Origin: JAKZRT01 sp965247915
Lineage (GTDB): Bacteria > Pseudomonadota > Alphaproteobacteria > Rhodobacterales > Rhodobacteraceae
Reading direction: 5' to 3'
NCBI GenBank assembly: GCA_965247915.1
Contig: OZ252048.1
Location: 3,844,001-3,908,000 of the forward strand
Length of the DNA: 64,000 bases
In this document: positions 45,134-52,609 of the stretch, one piece after another
How positions within the stretch are numbered: the stretch's first letter is position 1
How the letters are laid out: the number at the start of each line of letters is the position of its first letter
Notes under the pieces: generated by a model
Seen by the model: only the letters and a program-made list of their open reading frames with translations
Databases searched by the model: none
What the model was told of the DNA's origin: nothing
Made by a program: the position numbers and the translations under genes

Positions 45134-47623
45134 TCAGGTCAGCGTCCGCTCGACCTCTTCGCGCTCGAAGATCTCGATCACATCGCCCTGGCGGATATCG
45201 TCGTACTTCTCGAACGCCATGCCGCATTCCTGACCCGACTGAACGTCGGAAACTTCGTCCTTGAAGCGCCTGAGCGTCTTCAGCGTGCCTTCGTGGATCA
45301 CCACGTTGTCGCGCAACAGCCGCACACCCGCGGACCGGCGCGCCACGCCTTCGGTGACCAGACAACCCGCCACCTTGCCGACGCCGGTAACCTTGAAGAC
45401 CTCTTTGATCTCGGCGTAGCCGATGAAGTTCTCGCGAATCTCAGCGCTCAGCAAGCCGGATGCCGCCGCTTTCACATCGTCAACCAGATCGTAAATCACC
45501 GAATAATAGCGTATTTCGACGCCCTTCTGGTTGGCAGTGTTGCGGGCCGAGGCATTGGCCCGCACGTTGAACCCGAAGACCGGTGCGCCCGAAGCCTCGG
45601 CCAGGCCGATGTCGGTCTCGGTGATCGCACCAACGCCCGAATGCAGGACGCGCACGCGCACCTCGTCGTTGCCGATCTTTTCCATGGCCTGAACGATGGC
45701 CTCGGCCGAGCCCTGCACATCGGTTTTCACCAGAATCGGCAGTTCGGCGACGCTTTCGTCATCCTTGGCCTTGGCCATAAGCTGTTCCAGCGTCGTCGCG
45801 GCCCCGGCTGCGGCGCGCTTTTCCCTGGCCAGATCGGCGCGGTACTCGGCAATTTCGCGGGCTTGCGCCTCGGTCTCGACCACGTTCAGCACATCGCCCG
45901 CCTCGGGGGTTCCATTAAGGCCCAGAACCTCGACCGGCACCGACGGGCCGGCGTTCTTGATCCGCTCGCCCTGGTCGTTGACCAGCGCCCGGACCTTGCC
46001 CCATTGTTCGCCGACGACGAAAATATCGCCCTGGTGCAGCGTGCCGTTATGAACCAATACGGTGGCAACAGGTCCGCGGCCAACGTCAAGCTGGGCTTCT
46101 ATGACCGCACCGCTGGCGGCGCGGGCCGGGTTGGCTTTGAGTTCAAGAATTTCCGCCTGCAACGACACCGCCTCGAGCAGTTCTTCAAGGCCGGTTCCCT
46201 TGATCGCCGACACCTCGACATCCTGCACTTCACCCGAAAGCTGTTCGACGATCACCTCGTGCTGCAAGAGATCGGTGCGCACTTTCTGCGCGTCCGCACT
46301 GGGCCGGTCGACTTTGTTGATCGCCACAATCATCGGCACTTTGGCCGCCTTGGCGTGGTTTATCGCCTCGACGGTCTGCGGCATGACCGCGTCGTCTGCC
46401 GCCACCACCAGAATGACGATGTCGGTCACATGAGCACCGCGCGCCCGCATCGAGGTAAAGGCCGCGTGGCCGGGCGTGTCGAGGAAGGTCAGCAGATCAC
46501 CGCCGTCGGTTTTCACCTGATAGGCGCCGATGTGCTGGGTAATCCCGCCGGCCTCACCGGCCACGACCTTGGTTTTGCGGATGGCATCCAAAAGCGAAGT
46601 CTTGCCATGATCGACGTGGCCCATGACTGTAATCACAGGCGGGCGGGGCGTCAGATCCTTCGGATCATCGTCATCGACGGCTGTGATCACATCTTCGACG
46701 TCAGCGTCCGAGACGCGTACAACCTTATGGCCGAATTCTTCGATAATCAGCTCCGCCGTATCTGCATCGATGGTTTCGTTCTGCGTCGCCATGATATCGT
46801 TCTGCATCAATGCCTTGACCACATCGGAAACGCGTTCCGCCATACGGTTGGCAAGCTCTTGCACGGTAATCGCTTCGGGCAATTGCACATCGCGCACAAC
46901 TTTTTCGCGCTGCTCGCTGCCGCCCATGGCTTTTTGCCGCGCCCGTTCCTGTTTGCGCTTCATCGCGGCCAGCGACCGTTGCCGCCCGCCTTCGCCACCG
47001 GCAAGCGCTTGGTTCAAGGTCAGCTTGCCCGACCGCCGCCCGTCATCGCGGCCCTTGTTGCGCGTATCGCGCCGGTCATCGCCGCGGTCGCGTTCTGACT
47101 TCCGCGCCGGGCCCTGCTGGCTTTTGGGTGCCGGTTTGTCCGGGGCCGGAGCTTCGGCTGGCGCGGACGCAGCTTCGGCCGCAGGTTTTCTTTCCTCGGC
47201 GCGTTTTTTCGCTTCTTCCTCAGTCTTTTGGCGGGCCCGTTCTTCGCGCTCGCGGTCTTCGCGTTCTTTTGTCTCGATCTCGGAACGCCGCCGTTCGCGG
47301 TCTTCGGCGCGCGTTTTTTCTTCGGCCTGGCGTTTTTCGGCTTCTTCGCCCTCGCGTTCTTTGGCGGCCCTAAGGGCCTTCAGACGACGCTCCATCTCGG
47401 CGTCGGTTATTCCGGCGGGGCGCTTTGAAGGGTCGCTTTTTGCCGCCGGCGGTGCGGGCGACGCCACAGCCAGGCCGGCACCCGGTTTGGGGACCACAAC
47501 GCGCTTGCGCTTTGTCTCAACAACGACATTCTTGGTCCGGCCATGGCTGAAGCTTTGCTTCACCTGACCCGCCCGGGACCCGCCGCGCAGGCCCAATGTC
47601 TTTTTGCCGTCCGTTTCGCTCAT
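45134..47623 (-). CDS. infB: Translation initiation factor IF-2
   Basis: 829 residues. A long charged, Arg/Glu-rich N-terminal region (about 60-230), an IF2-N domain, then the GTPase: G1 GHVDHGKTSLLDAI, G3 DTPGHAAF, G4 NKVD. It places initiator tRNA on the ribosome. The ATG directly follows the ylxR stop (TAAATG), the last gene of rimP-nusA-ylxR-infB. Confidence 0.97.
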   Translation of the reverse strand: MSETDGKKTLGLRGGSRAGQVKQSFSHGRTKNVVVETKRKRVVVPKPGAGLAVASPAPPAAKSDPSKRPAGITDAEMERRLKALRAAKEREGEEAEKRQAEEKTRAEDRERRRSEIETKEREDREREERARQKTEEEAKKRAEERKPAAEAASAPAEAPAPDKPAPKSQQGPARKSERDRGDDRRDTRNKGRDDGRRSGKLTLNQALAGGEGGRQRSLAAMKRKQERARQKAMGGSEQREKVVRDVQLPEAITVQELANRMAERVSDVVKALMQNDIMATQNETIDADTAELIIEEFGHKVVRVSDADVEDVITAVDDDDPKDLTPRPPVITVMGHVDHGKTSLLDAIRKTKVVAGEAGGITQHIGAYQVKTDGGDLLTFLDTPGHAAFTSMRARGAHVTDIVILVVAADDAVMPQTVEAINHAKAAKVPMIVAINKVDRPSADAQKVRTDLLQHEVIVEQLSGEVQDVEVSAIKGTGLEELLEAVSLQAEILELKANPARAASGAVIEAQLDVGRGPVATVLVHNGTLHQGDIFVVGEQWGKVRALVNDQGERIKNAGPSVPVEVLGLNGTPEAGDVLNVVETEAQAREIAEYRADLAREKRAAAGAATTLEQLMAKAKDDESVAELPILVKTDVQGSAEAIVQAMEKIGNDEVRVRVLHSGVGAITETDIGLAEASGAPVFGFNVRANASARNTANQKGVEIRYYSVIYDLVDDVKAAASGLLSAEIRENFIGYAEIKEVFKVTGVGKVAGCLVTEGVARRSAGVRLLRDNVVIHEGTLKTLRRFKDEVSDVQSGQECGMAFEKYDDIRQGDVIEIFEREEVERTLT

Positions 47624-48262
47624 TTAGGTCTTTTTACCCTTCCCGGAGGATTTCCCGCCGACAGTTCCGCGCAGGCCACCAAGCCGCGCGGCTTCCTCTA
47701 CAACACGACCCGTAAGACCGCCAGTGGCGAGCGCGCCATGTATCACATTTTCCCGTCCGAATGCCAAACCCAATTCGCGGGCCGTCAAAACGCCGATAAA
47801 ACTGGCTTTTCCGGGCGGCGAGCGCAGCTTTCCCTTGCCCCGTTCCGACCCATCCGAGGATTGGATTAGGGCTGCCGCGCGACCACTTTCAAGCCAGGAT
47901 TTGACCTTCTCGAACCCCGCTACCGCATCGCCCGCCTTGCGCGCCAACGATATGAATTCTATCACCCGCGCGGCCAGCGCCGCCTCGACATCCCGGACCA
48001 GCGTCGCGGGCACCGTGACCTGGGCCTTGGCGGCCCGCGCAAAAAGACCCTTCACTGCGGCCTTTTCCAACGCGTCGCTGCGCGCCAAAACCCAAATTCC
48101 GCGTCCGGGCAGTTTGCCGCGCACGTCGGGTGTGATCACACCCTTAGGGCCGACGACAAAACGTACCATTTCGTCCTTGGGCCGAACCTGACCGGTGGCC
48201 ACGCATTTTCGCGTGGGCCCGCCTGCCCTGTCGGTAACTTTAACTTTGCCGCCGCGTGTCAC
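47624..48262 (-). CDS. YlxR (DUF448) RNA-binding protein fused to L7Ae-type domain
   Basis: 212 residues. N-terminal DUF448/YlxR domain (RKCVATGQVRPKDEMVRFV ... GKLPGRGIWV), then an L7Ae-like part (about 95-190, VIEFISLARKAGDAVAGFEKV), as in other alphaproteobacteria, and a basic tail. Always near nusA-infB; YlxR proteins bind RNA or modulate nearby processes. 20 nt after nusA. Confidence 0.9.
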   Translation of the reverse strand: MTRGGKVKVTDRAGGPTRKCVATGQVRPKDEMVRFVVGPKGVITPDVRGKLPGRGIWVLARSDALEKAAVKGLFARAAKAQVTVPATLVRDVEAALAARVIEFISLARKAGDAVAGFEKVKSWLESGRAAALIQSSDGSERGKGKLRSPPGKASFIGVLTARELGLAFGRENVIHGALATGGLTGRVVEEAARLGGLRGTVGGKSSGKGKKT

Positions 48263-48282
48263 TCAGGCATCCGGGCCCGAAA

Positions 48283-49908
48283 TCAGGCCTCGGCCCCTTC
48301 GTCTGCGGCCTCGGTGGTTTCGCCTTCTTCCTCTTCATCGGCGATCAGGTCGTTCGGATCTACCCAGCCAAGCTGGATACGCGCGGTCATGACCAGAACC
48401 TGCGCCTCTTCCAGGCTGATCTCGAATTTCTCCAGAACTCCGTCATCCTTGACCCGCTCGTCACCGACAGTGGTCCAGCCGCCTGCCAGCTCCCAGTCAG
48501 CACATGTTGCGAAATCTTCCAGCGTCTTGACGTCGTCCTCGGCCAACGCCACCAGCATCTGCGGGGTCAGACCCTCGTAGTTCACAAGGCTGTCTTCGAC
48601 GCCCAGTTCGCGGGCGCGGTCCATGGCGGCCTTGTTAATCGCCTCGATGTGATCGCGGGCCCGGGCCTGAAGCTCGTTGGCGGTATCTTCATCGACACCG
48701 TCGATCACCAAAAGCTCGTCTTTCTCGACATAGGCGACTTCTTCGAGGTTGCTGAACCCCTCGGCGACCAGCAGCTGCGCGAAAAACTCGTCCAGATCGA
48801 GCGTGTCCATGAACAGTTTGGTGCGCTCCTCGAATTCGGCCTGACGGCGCGCGCTCTCTTCGGCTTCGGTCATGATGTCGATGTCCAGACCGGTCAGTTG
48901 GGACGCAAGCCGCACGTTCTGTCCGCGTCGGCCGATGGCCAGCGAAAGCTGTTCTTCGGGCACCACCACTTCGATCCGCTCGGCCTCTTCATCCAGAACC
49001 ACCTTGCTGACCTCGGCGGGCTGCAGCGCGTTGACCAGGAACGTCGGGGCGTCGTCATTCCATGGAATGATGTCGATCTTTTCGCCCTGAAGTTCGTTGA
49101 CCACCGCCTGAACCCGGCTGCCGCGCATGCCCACACAAGCGCCAACCGGGTCGATCGAGCTGTCATAGCTGATCACCGCGATCTTGGCGCGGCTGCCCGG
49201 GTCGCGGGCCACGGCCTTGATCTCGATGATGTTGTCGTAAATTTCCGGCACCTCCATTTTGAACAGCTCGGCCATGAATTCGGGCGCGGTGCGCGAGAGG
49301 AATATCTGCGGCCCGCGCACTTCGCGGCGCACCTCTTTGATATAGCACCGGATGCGGTCGTTCGGGCGATAGCTTTCGCGGCCGATCTTTTCGTTGCGCC
49401 TGAGCACCGCCTCGCCGCGGCCCACGTCGACAATGACGTTGCCGTATTCTTCGCGCTTGACCAGGCCATTGATGATCGTCCCGGCGCGGTCCTCGAACTC
49501 TTCGAACTGCTTGTCGCGCTCGGCCTCGCGGACCCGTTGCAGGATCACCTGCTTGGCCGATTGCGCGGCAATCCGGCCCATTTCGACCGGCGGCACTTCT
49601 TCGATGAACTGATCGCCGATCTTGGGATCGTCCAGATATTCTTTCGCCTGATCGACGGTAAATTCGGCCTGATAATTCTCAAGCTCTTCTTCCACGACCA
49701 CTGTGCGCACCCGGGTAAAGGTCGCCTTGCCGGTCTTGCGGTCTATCGCCACGCGGATGTCCATTTCGGCCCCATAGCGCGACTTGGCGGCGCGGGCGAG
49801 GCTTTCTTCCATCGCCTCCACGACCAGTGCCGGGTCGATCATTTTTTCCCGCGCCACCGCGTCGGCGGTTTGCAACAGTTCCAGCTGGTTTGCGGAAGTA
49901 ATGGCCAT
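48283..49908 (-). CDS. nusA: Transcription termination/antitermination factor NusA
   Basis: 541 residues. NusA N-terminal domain, S1 domain (about 135-200), two KH domains (GACVGMRGSRVQAVVNEL and AIGRRGQNVRLASQL) and C-terminal acidic repeats (AR-like). It controls pausing and termination by RNA polymerase. 3 nt after rimP. Confidence 0.97.
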   Translation of the reverse strand: MAITSANQLELLQTADAVAREKMIDPALVVEAMEESLARAAKSRYGAEMDIRVAIDRKTGKATFTRVRTVVVEEELENYQAEFTVDQAKEYLDDPKIGDQFIEEVPPVEMGRIAAQSAKQVILQRVREAERDKQFEEFEDRAGTIINGLVKREEYGNVIVDVGRGEAVLRRNEKIGRESYRPNDRIRCYIKEVRREVRGPQIFLSRTAPEFMAELFKMEVPEIYDNIIEIKAVARDPGSRAKIAVISYDSSIDPVGACVGMRGSRVQAVVNELQGEKIDIIPWNDDAPTFLVNALQPAEVSKVVLDEEAERIEVVVPEEQLSLAIGRRGQNVRLASQLTGLDIDIMTEAEESARRQAEFEERTKLFMDTLDLDEFFAQLLVAEGFSNLEEVAYVEKDELLVIDGVDEDTANELQARARDHIEAINKAAMDRARELGVEDSLVNYEGLTPQMLVALAEDDVKTLEDFATCADWELAGGWTTVGDERVKDDGVLEKFEISLEEAQVLVMTARIQLGWVDPNDLIADEEEEGETTEAADEGAEA

Positions 49909-49911
49909 TTT

Positions 49912-50484
49912 TCAGGTCTCCTCGCCTTCGATGATTGTCTCGATGTCGTCGAATTGGGTTTCGTCGATGTCGCCCTTCAATTTGCGGGCGCGCAGCATGT
50001 CGCGGATCAGGTCTTCGGTCAGCACCAGCTTGGCTTCTGCCAGCCAATTGAATTTCAGGCCGACGGTGCCCTCTGCGATCTCGATCAGAACTTCGTCGCC
50101 CGCGGTGCCTGCCAGGGGTCCTTTGAACCGTTTGCGCCCATCGATCAGCTCGGTCGTCTCGATCTTGGCGATATAGCCCGCCCAGGCGTCGAAATCCTTC
50201 AGCCGGGTCAGGGGCCGGTCGATGCCGGGGCTGGACACTTCGAGTGTGTAATTGTCTTCAATCGGGTCCTCGACATCCAGCGTCGCTGAAACCGCCGTCG
50301 AAATATTCGCGCAGTCGTCAACCTCGATGCCGCCGTCCGGTTTGTCGGCCATGATCTGCAAAGTGGGCGTGTTGCCGCCCATCAGGCGCAGGCGCACCAG
50401 CTCAAAGCCCAGGTCTTTGATCACAGGCGTCACGATGGCGGCCAGCCACTGGTCGATCGTGGTCTTGGCGATCAGGTCGTTCAT
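49912..50484 (-). CDS. rimP: Ribosome maturation factor RimP
   Basis: 190 residues from ATG 50484 (MNDLIAKTTIDQWLA); the frame is open to 50619, but that stretch crosses a terminator hairpin and is not protein-like. Core blocks LGFELVRLRLMGG, LEVSSPGIDRPL and GLKFNWLAEAKLVL. It is needed to mature the 30S subunit. First gene of the nusA-infB operon. Confidence 0.93.
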   Translation of the reverse strand: MNDLIAKTTIDQWLAAIVTPVIKDLGFELVRLRLMGGNTPTLQIMADKPDGGIEVDDCANISTAVSATLDVEDPIEDNYTLEVSSPGIDRPLTRLKDFDAWAGYIAKIETTELIDGRKRFKGPLAGTAGDEVLIEIAEGTVGLKFNWLAEAKLVLTEDLIRDMLRARKLKGDIDETQFDDIETIIEGEET

Positions 50485-50496
50485 TTTTCCAGACAC

Positions 50497-50519
50497 AAAA
50501 AAACGGGCGCGCGGCCCGT
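50497..50519 (-). terminator. Intrinsic terminator in the rimP leader (possible attenuator)
   Basis: On the minus strand ACGGGC-CGCGC-GCCCGT is followed by seven T, ending 12 nt before the rimP start codon. A second hairpin, GCTTCGG/CCGAAGC, lies just upstream (50536-50557). No minus-strand gene precedes it that would need ending, apart from a short CDGSH remnant. Confidence 0.65.
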
Positions 50520-50574
50520 GAGAATTTCCGGTGGAGCTTCGGGGGTGGAAGCCGAAGCGCCGCTGTTGAGGGGG

Positions 50575-50602
50575 ATATATGACAGTCAAACGGGGGACGC
50601 AA
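50575..50602 (-). promoter_or_regulatory. Candidate promoter of the rimP-nusA-infB operon
   Basis: On the minus strand TTGCGT (50602-50597), 16 nt, then ATATAT (50580-50575). Transcription would begin about 70-80 nt before rimP and pass the two hairpins. The rest of the 50485-50884 gap holds the palindrome at 50613-50628 and a CDGSH gene remnant. Confidence 0.4.
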
Positions 50603-50612
50603 GGGCAAGAAA

Positions 50613-50628
50613 TGCTCAAGGTTGAGCA
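50613..50628. promoter_or_regulatory. Palindrome TGCTCAA-GG-TTGAGCA before the rimP promoter
   Basis: A perfect 7-bp inverted repeat, 10 nt upstream of the proposed -35. A close relative is found directly before mutT (44356-44370), so both may be sites for one unknown regulator. Confidence 0.4.
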
Positions 50629-50696
50629 CAGCGGTAACTATCTGTAATTATGCAGTAACTCCAACGAAGGCCTCGGGTAGCATTGGATCGCCGCAG

Positions 50697-50760
50697 CTAA
50701 AGTCTCTGTCTTGCCCGCCACCCGGCGCCGCGATGCGAGCCGTCACAATAGTGATTGCCT
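50697..50760 (-). pseudogene. Remnant of a CDGSH protein 3' end
   Basis: The minus strand reads GNHYCDGSHRGAGWR and then stops at 50697. This matches the C-terminus of the intact CDGSH protein at 51901-52521 (GNKPYCDGSHRDAGWR). Nothing more of the gene is present. Confidence 0.75.
50714..50751 (+). repeat. Left imperfect direct repeat of the toxin-antitoxin insertion
   Basis: 38 bp, 32 of 38 identical and in the same direction as 51912-51949. It is the nucleotide counterpart of the CDGSH remnant. Confidence 0.7.
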
Positions 50761-50884
50761 CCAAAAGTGAGTCTTTCGAGTCACACTTTCTAGGTTTGTT
50801 CAAGAAATATTGCCCATGGATTAGTCAGTTATTTGCGTTTGTTGCGATTAATGCACATATTTCGCTTGAAGAAGAGGCTTGAAA

Positions 50885-51346
50885 ATGACCACGCTTAGAG
50901 CATTTGACGAAAAACTTCCCGGCGAGATCGACACAAGAAGTGCGGCTCGCCTGCGGGAAATTTTGGTAGGCGTCATCGACGAGAACGCCGAGCAAACTAA
51001 CATTCAACTTGGTTTGGAAAACGGAGAGGTGGCAACAGTCGCGTTAACACACGGAATCGCGCAGACGTTCCTGGATGTCCTGAGATTGATCTCAAGTGGT
51101 CGTGGATTCCAAATCATACCGTATTCAGCAGAGTTGACGACACAACAAGCCGCTGATTTCCTAAACGTTTCCCGGCCACATCTGATCGGTCTTCTTGAGC
51201 AAAACAAAATTCCGTTCGGACTTGTTGGTACGCATCGAAGAATTCGGGCTGACGACCTGTTTGAACACAAAGCGAAGCGGGAAGCCGCCCGAACTAGGGC
51301 GCTTGACGAGATTGCCGCGATAGACCGGGACGCAGGGCTATTGTGA
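50885..51346 (+). CDS. Putative antitoxin with excisionase-type helix-turn-helix
   Basis: 153 residues from ATG 50885 (GAGG 7 nt upstream; a TTG two codons earlier is possible). The HTH is at about 84-132 (LTTQQAADFLNVSRPHLIGL, HRRIRADDL), of the HTH_17/excisionase type, with a charged C-terminal tail. The next gene, 1 nt on, encodes a PIN-domain protein, so this is the antitoxin of a type II pair. Sequence is AT-richer than the neighbours, and the pair is bounded by direct repeats, a sign of transfer. Confidence 0.75.
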   Translation: MTTLRAFDEKLPGEIDTRSAARLREILVGVIDENAEQTNIQLGLENGEVATVALTHGIAQTFLDVLRLISSGRGFQIIPYSAELTTQQAADFLNVSRPHLIGLLEQNKIPFGLVGTHRRIRADDLFEHKAKREAARTRALDEIAAIDRDAGLL

Positions 51347-51347
51347 A

Positions 51348-51904
51348 GTGCTGGCAAATCGATTCACCGTAATTTTGGACACAAATGTCATGTTCGGAGC
51401 GCTGCCCAATAATATCGCGCTGAGCCTCGCTGATGCGGGTATGTTTCGCCCGAGATGGTCGGCTGAATCTTTGAACGAGTTAGAAAAAAACCTTGCAGCA
51501 AAAATTTGCGCCGAGCGCGCGGTTAGAAACGCCAGCAAATTGAACCGGCTTTTCCGGAGGGAGAGGTGTCAGTTCCCGCAAAACTGTGCGCAGTATTAAA
51601 CCTGCCCGACCCAGACGACAGGCATGTTCTGGGTGCCGCCATCAAAGCTCGAGCGGCGCTTATAGTTTCAAGCAACAAAAAAGATTTTCCGCAAGTTGCC
51701 CTCGACGAATTCGAAATCGAGTGCGTATTGCCCGACGATTTTTTCGCCAGCACAATTGACCTTTCACCGTCTGTTGCAATTAAGGCCTTGGCCCGAATGC
51801 GTCATAGAATTCAATTTGGCCGCGAGCAACTTTTACGGCGAACAGAGCAAATCGGATTGCTTCTAACCGCTGATAAGATGAACGAATACAAAGAGTTCCT
51901 TTAA
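51348..51904 (+). pseudogene. PIN-domain toxin (VapC-like), frameshifted
   Basis: Frame 1 starts at GTG 51348: FTVILDTNVMFG (first PIN acid), WSAESLNELEKNL. The remainder is in another frame: SVPAKLCAVLNLPDPDDRHVLGAAI and SSNKKDFP, typical of PIN_3 proteins, ending at 51904. The switch point is CTTTTCCGG at 51549-51557: one extra base in the T run would restore LFPEGEVSVP. The nuclease is therefore inactive, unless this is a sequencing error. Its stop overlaps that of the convergent CDGSH gene. Confidence 0.78.
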
Positions 51905-52521
51905 TCTACATCCCGCCACCCCGCGTCCCGGTGCGAGCCGTCGCAGTAGGGTTTGTTGCCCGACAAACCGCAGCGGCAGAGCACATATTTCTGGTCGGAC
52001 ATTGCTTCGCCCTGAAGACCTGTCGGCAGCGCGATGCCAGTGACCCAGTAGGGGCCGTTTTTCTGCACTTCGATCTGGGCACGGTCGCCCACGCGGTGTT
52101 GCGGCACGCCGGAGGTCTCGGACATCGTCAAAGCGCCGGACGGGCAGGCGGTGATCACGGCCTCGACCTGGTCAACGGTGCCTTCATCGGGCTGAACCCA
52201 GGGGCGCTTCTTGTCGTCGAAAATATGCACCGCCAGACGCCCGCATTCGGCGGCGTGCGAGCAGACCCGCGGGTTGAAATAAACCGTCACATCCGCGCCT
52301 TCATAGGCAATCAGCCGGTCGCGGCCGGCGGGCTTGCCGCCGCGGCTCTGGAAACCGGCCTCGACGTGAGAATTGTCGCAAAAGGGTTTGTTTTTCGAAT
52401 GCCCGCAACGGCAGAGCGCCCGCACCGGCTTGATCTCGACCGGCGCGCCATCGGTGCCAGTCATCGGGGCCAGCCCCTTGACGATCAGCGGCCCGTTTTC
52501 GCGTTCGATGATTTCAGCCAT
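51901..52521 (-). CDS. Iron-sulfur protein with two CDGSH motifs flanking a 4Fe-4S-type domain
   Basis: 206 residues from ATG 52521. First CDGSH site C37, C39, C48, H52 (CRCGHSKNKPFCDNSH). Middle region of the divergent 4Fe-4S mono-cluster type (PF06902-like) with C87, C93 and C126 (RVCSHAAECG, ACPSGAL). Second CDGSH site C182, C184, C193, H197 (CRCGLSGNKPYCDGSH). Probably a soluble electron-transfer or redox-sensing protein; partner unknown. Its last 40 bases are one arm of the repeat pair around the toxin-antitoxin genes. Confidence 0.85.
   Translation of the reverse strand: MAEIIERENGPLIVKGLAPMTGTDGAPVEIKPVRALCRCGHSKNKPFCDNSHVEAGFQSRGGKPAGRDRLIAYEGADVTVYFNPRVCSHAAECGRLAVHIFDDKKRPWVQPDEGTVDQVEAVITACPSGALTMSETSGVPQHRVGDRAQIEVQKNGPYWVTGIALPTGLQGEAMSDQKYVLCRCGLSGNKPYCDGSHRDAGWRDVD
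51912..51949 (+). repeat. Right imperfect direct repeat of the toxin-antitoxin insertion
   Basis: Partner of 50714-50751 (32 of 38 identical), inside the 3' end of the intact CDGSH gene. Confidence 0.7.
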
Positions 52522-52559
52522 CGCGTCTTCCTCTCTGGCCTCATGCTGCCAGAAAAGGA

Positions 52560-52586
52560 AACGCCCCGCCAAGGGGGCGGGGCGTT
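52560..52586 (-). terminator. Terminator after the ABC substrate-binding protein gene
   Basis: AACGCCCCGCC (52560-52570) and GGCGGGGCGTT (52576-52586) form an 11-bp perfect stem, followed on the minus strand by TTCCTTTT. It separates the transporter genes from the CDGSH gene. Confidence 0.7.
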
Positions 52587-52609
52587 CCGATTTTCACGAA
52601 GTTGTGCGC

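Noticed and set aside
45293..47098. 601-residue plus-strand frame over infB
   Set aside because: Shadow of IF-2; long only because of GC-rich codon use.
47165..47400. Repeat-rich, CRISPR-like look in the infB N-terminal region
   Set aside because: It is the charged Arg/Glu-rich linker of IF-2; no regular spacer-repeat pattern. No CRISPR array was seen anywhere in the window.
48256..50289. 677-residue plus-strand frame over nusA and rimP
   Set aside because: Spans two recognised genes on the other strand, with low-complexity composition.
50640..50884. Possible tRNA or small RNA gene in the rimP-antitoxin gap
   Set aside because: No cloverleaf or T-arm sequence could be found; only a CDGSH remnant and spacer are seen.
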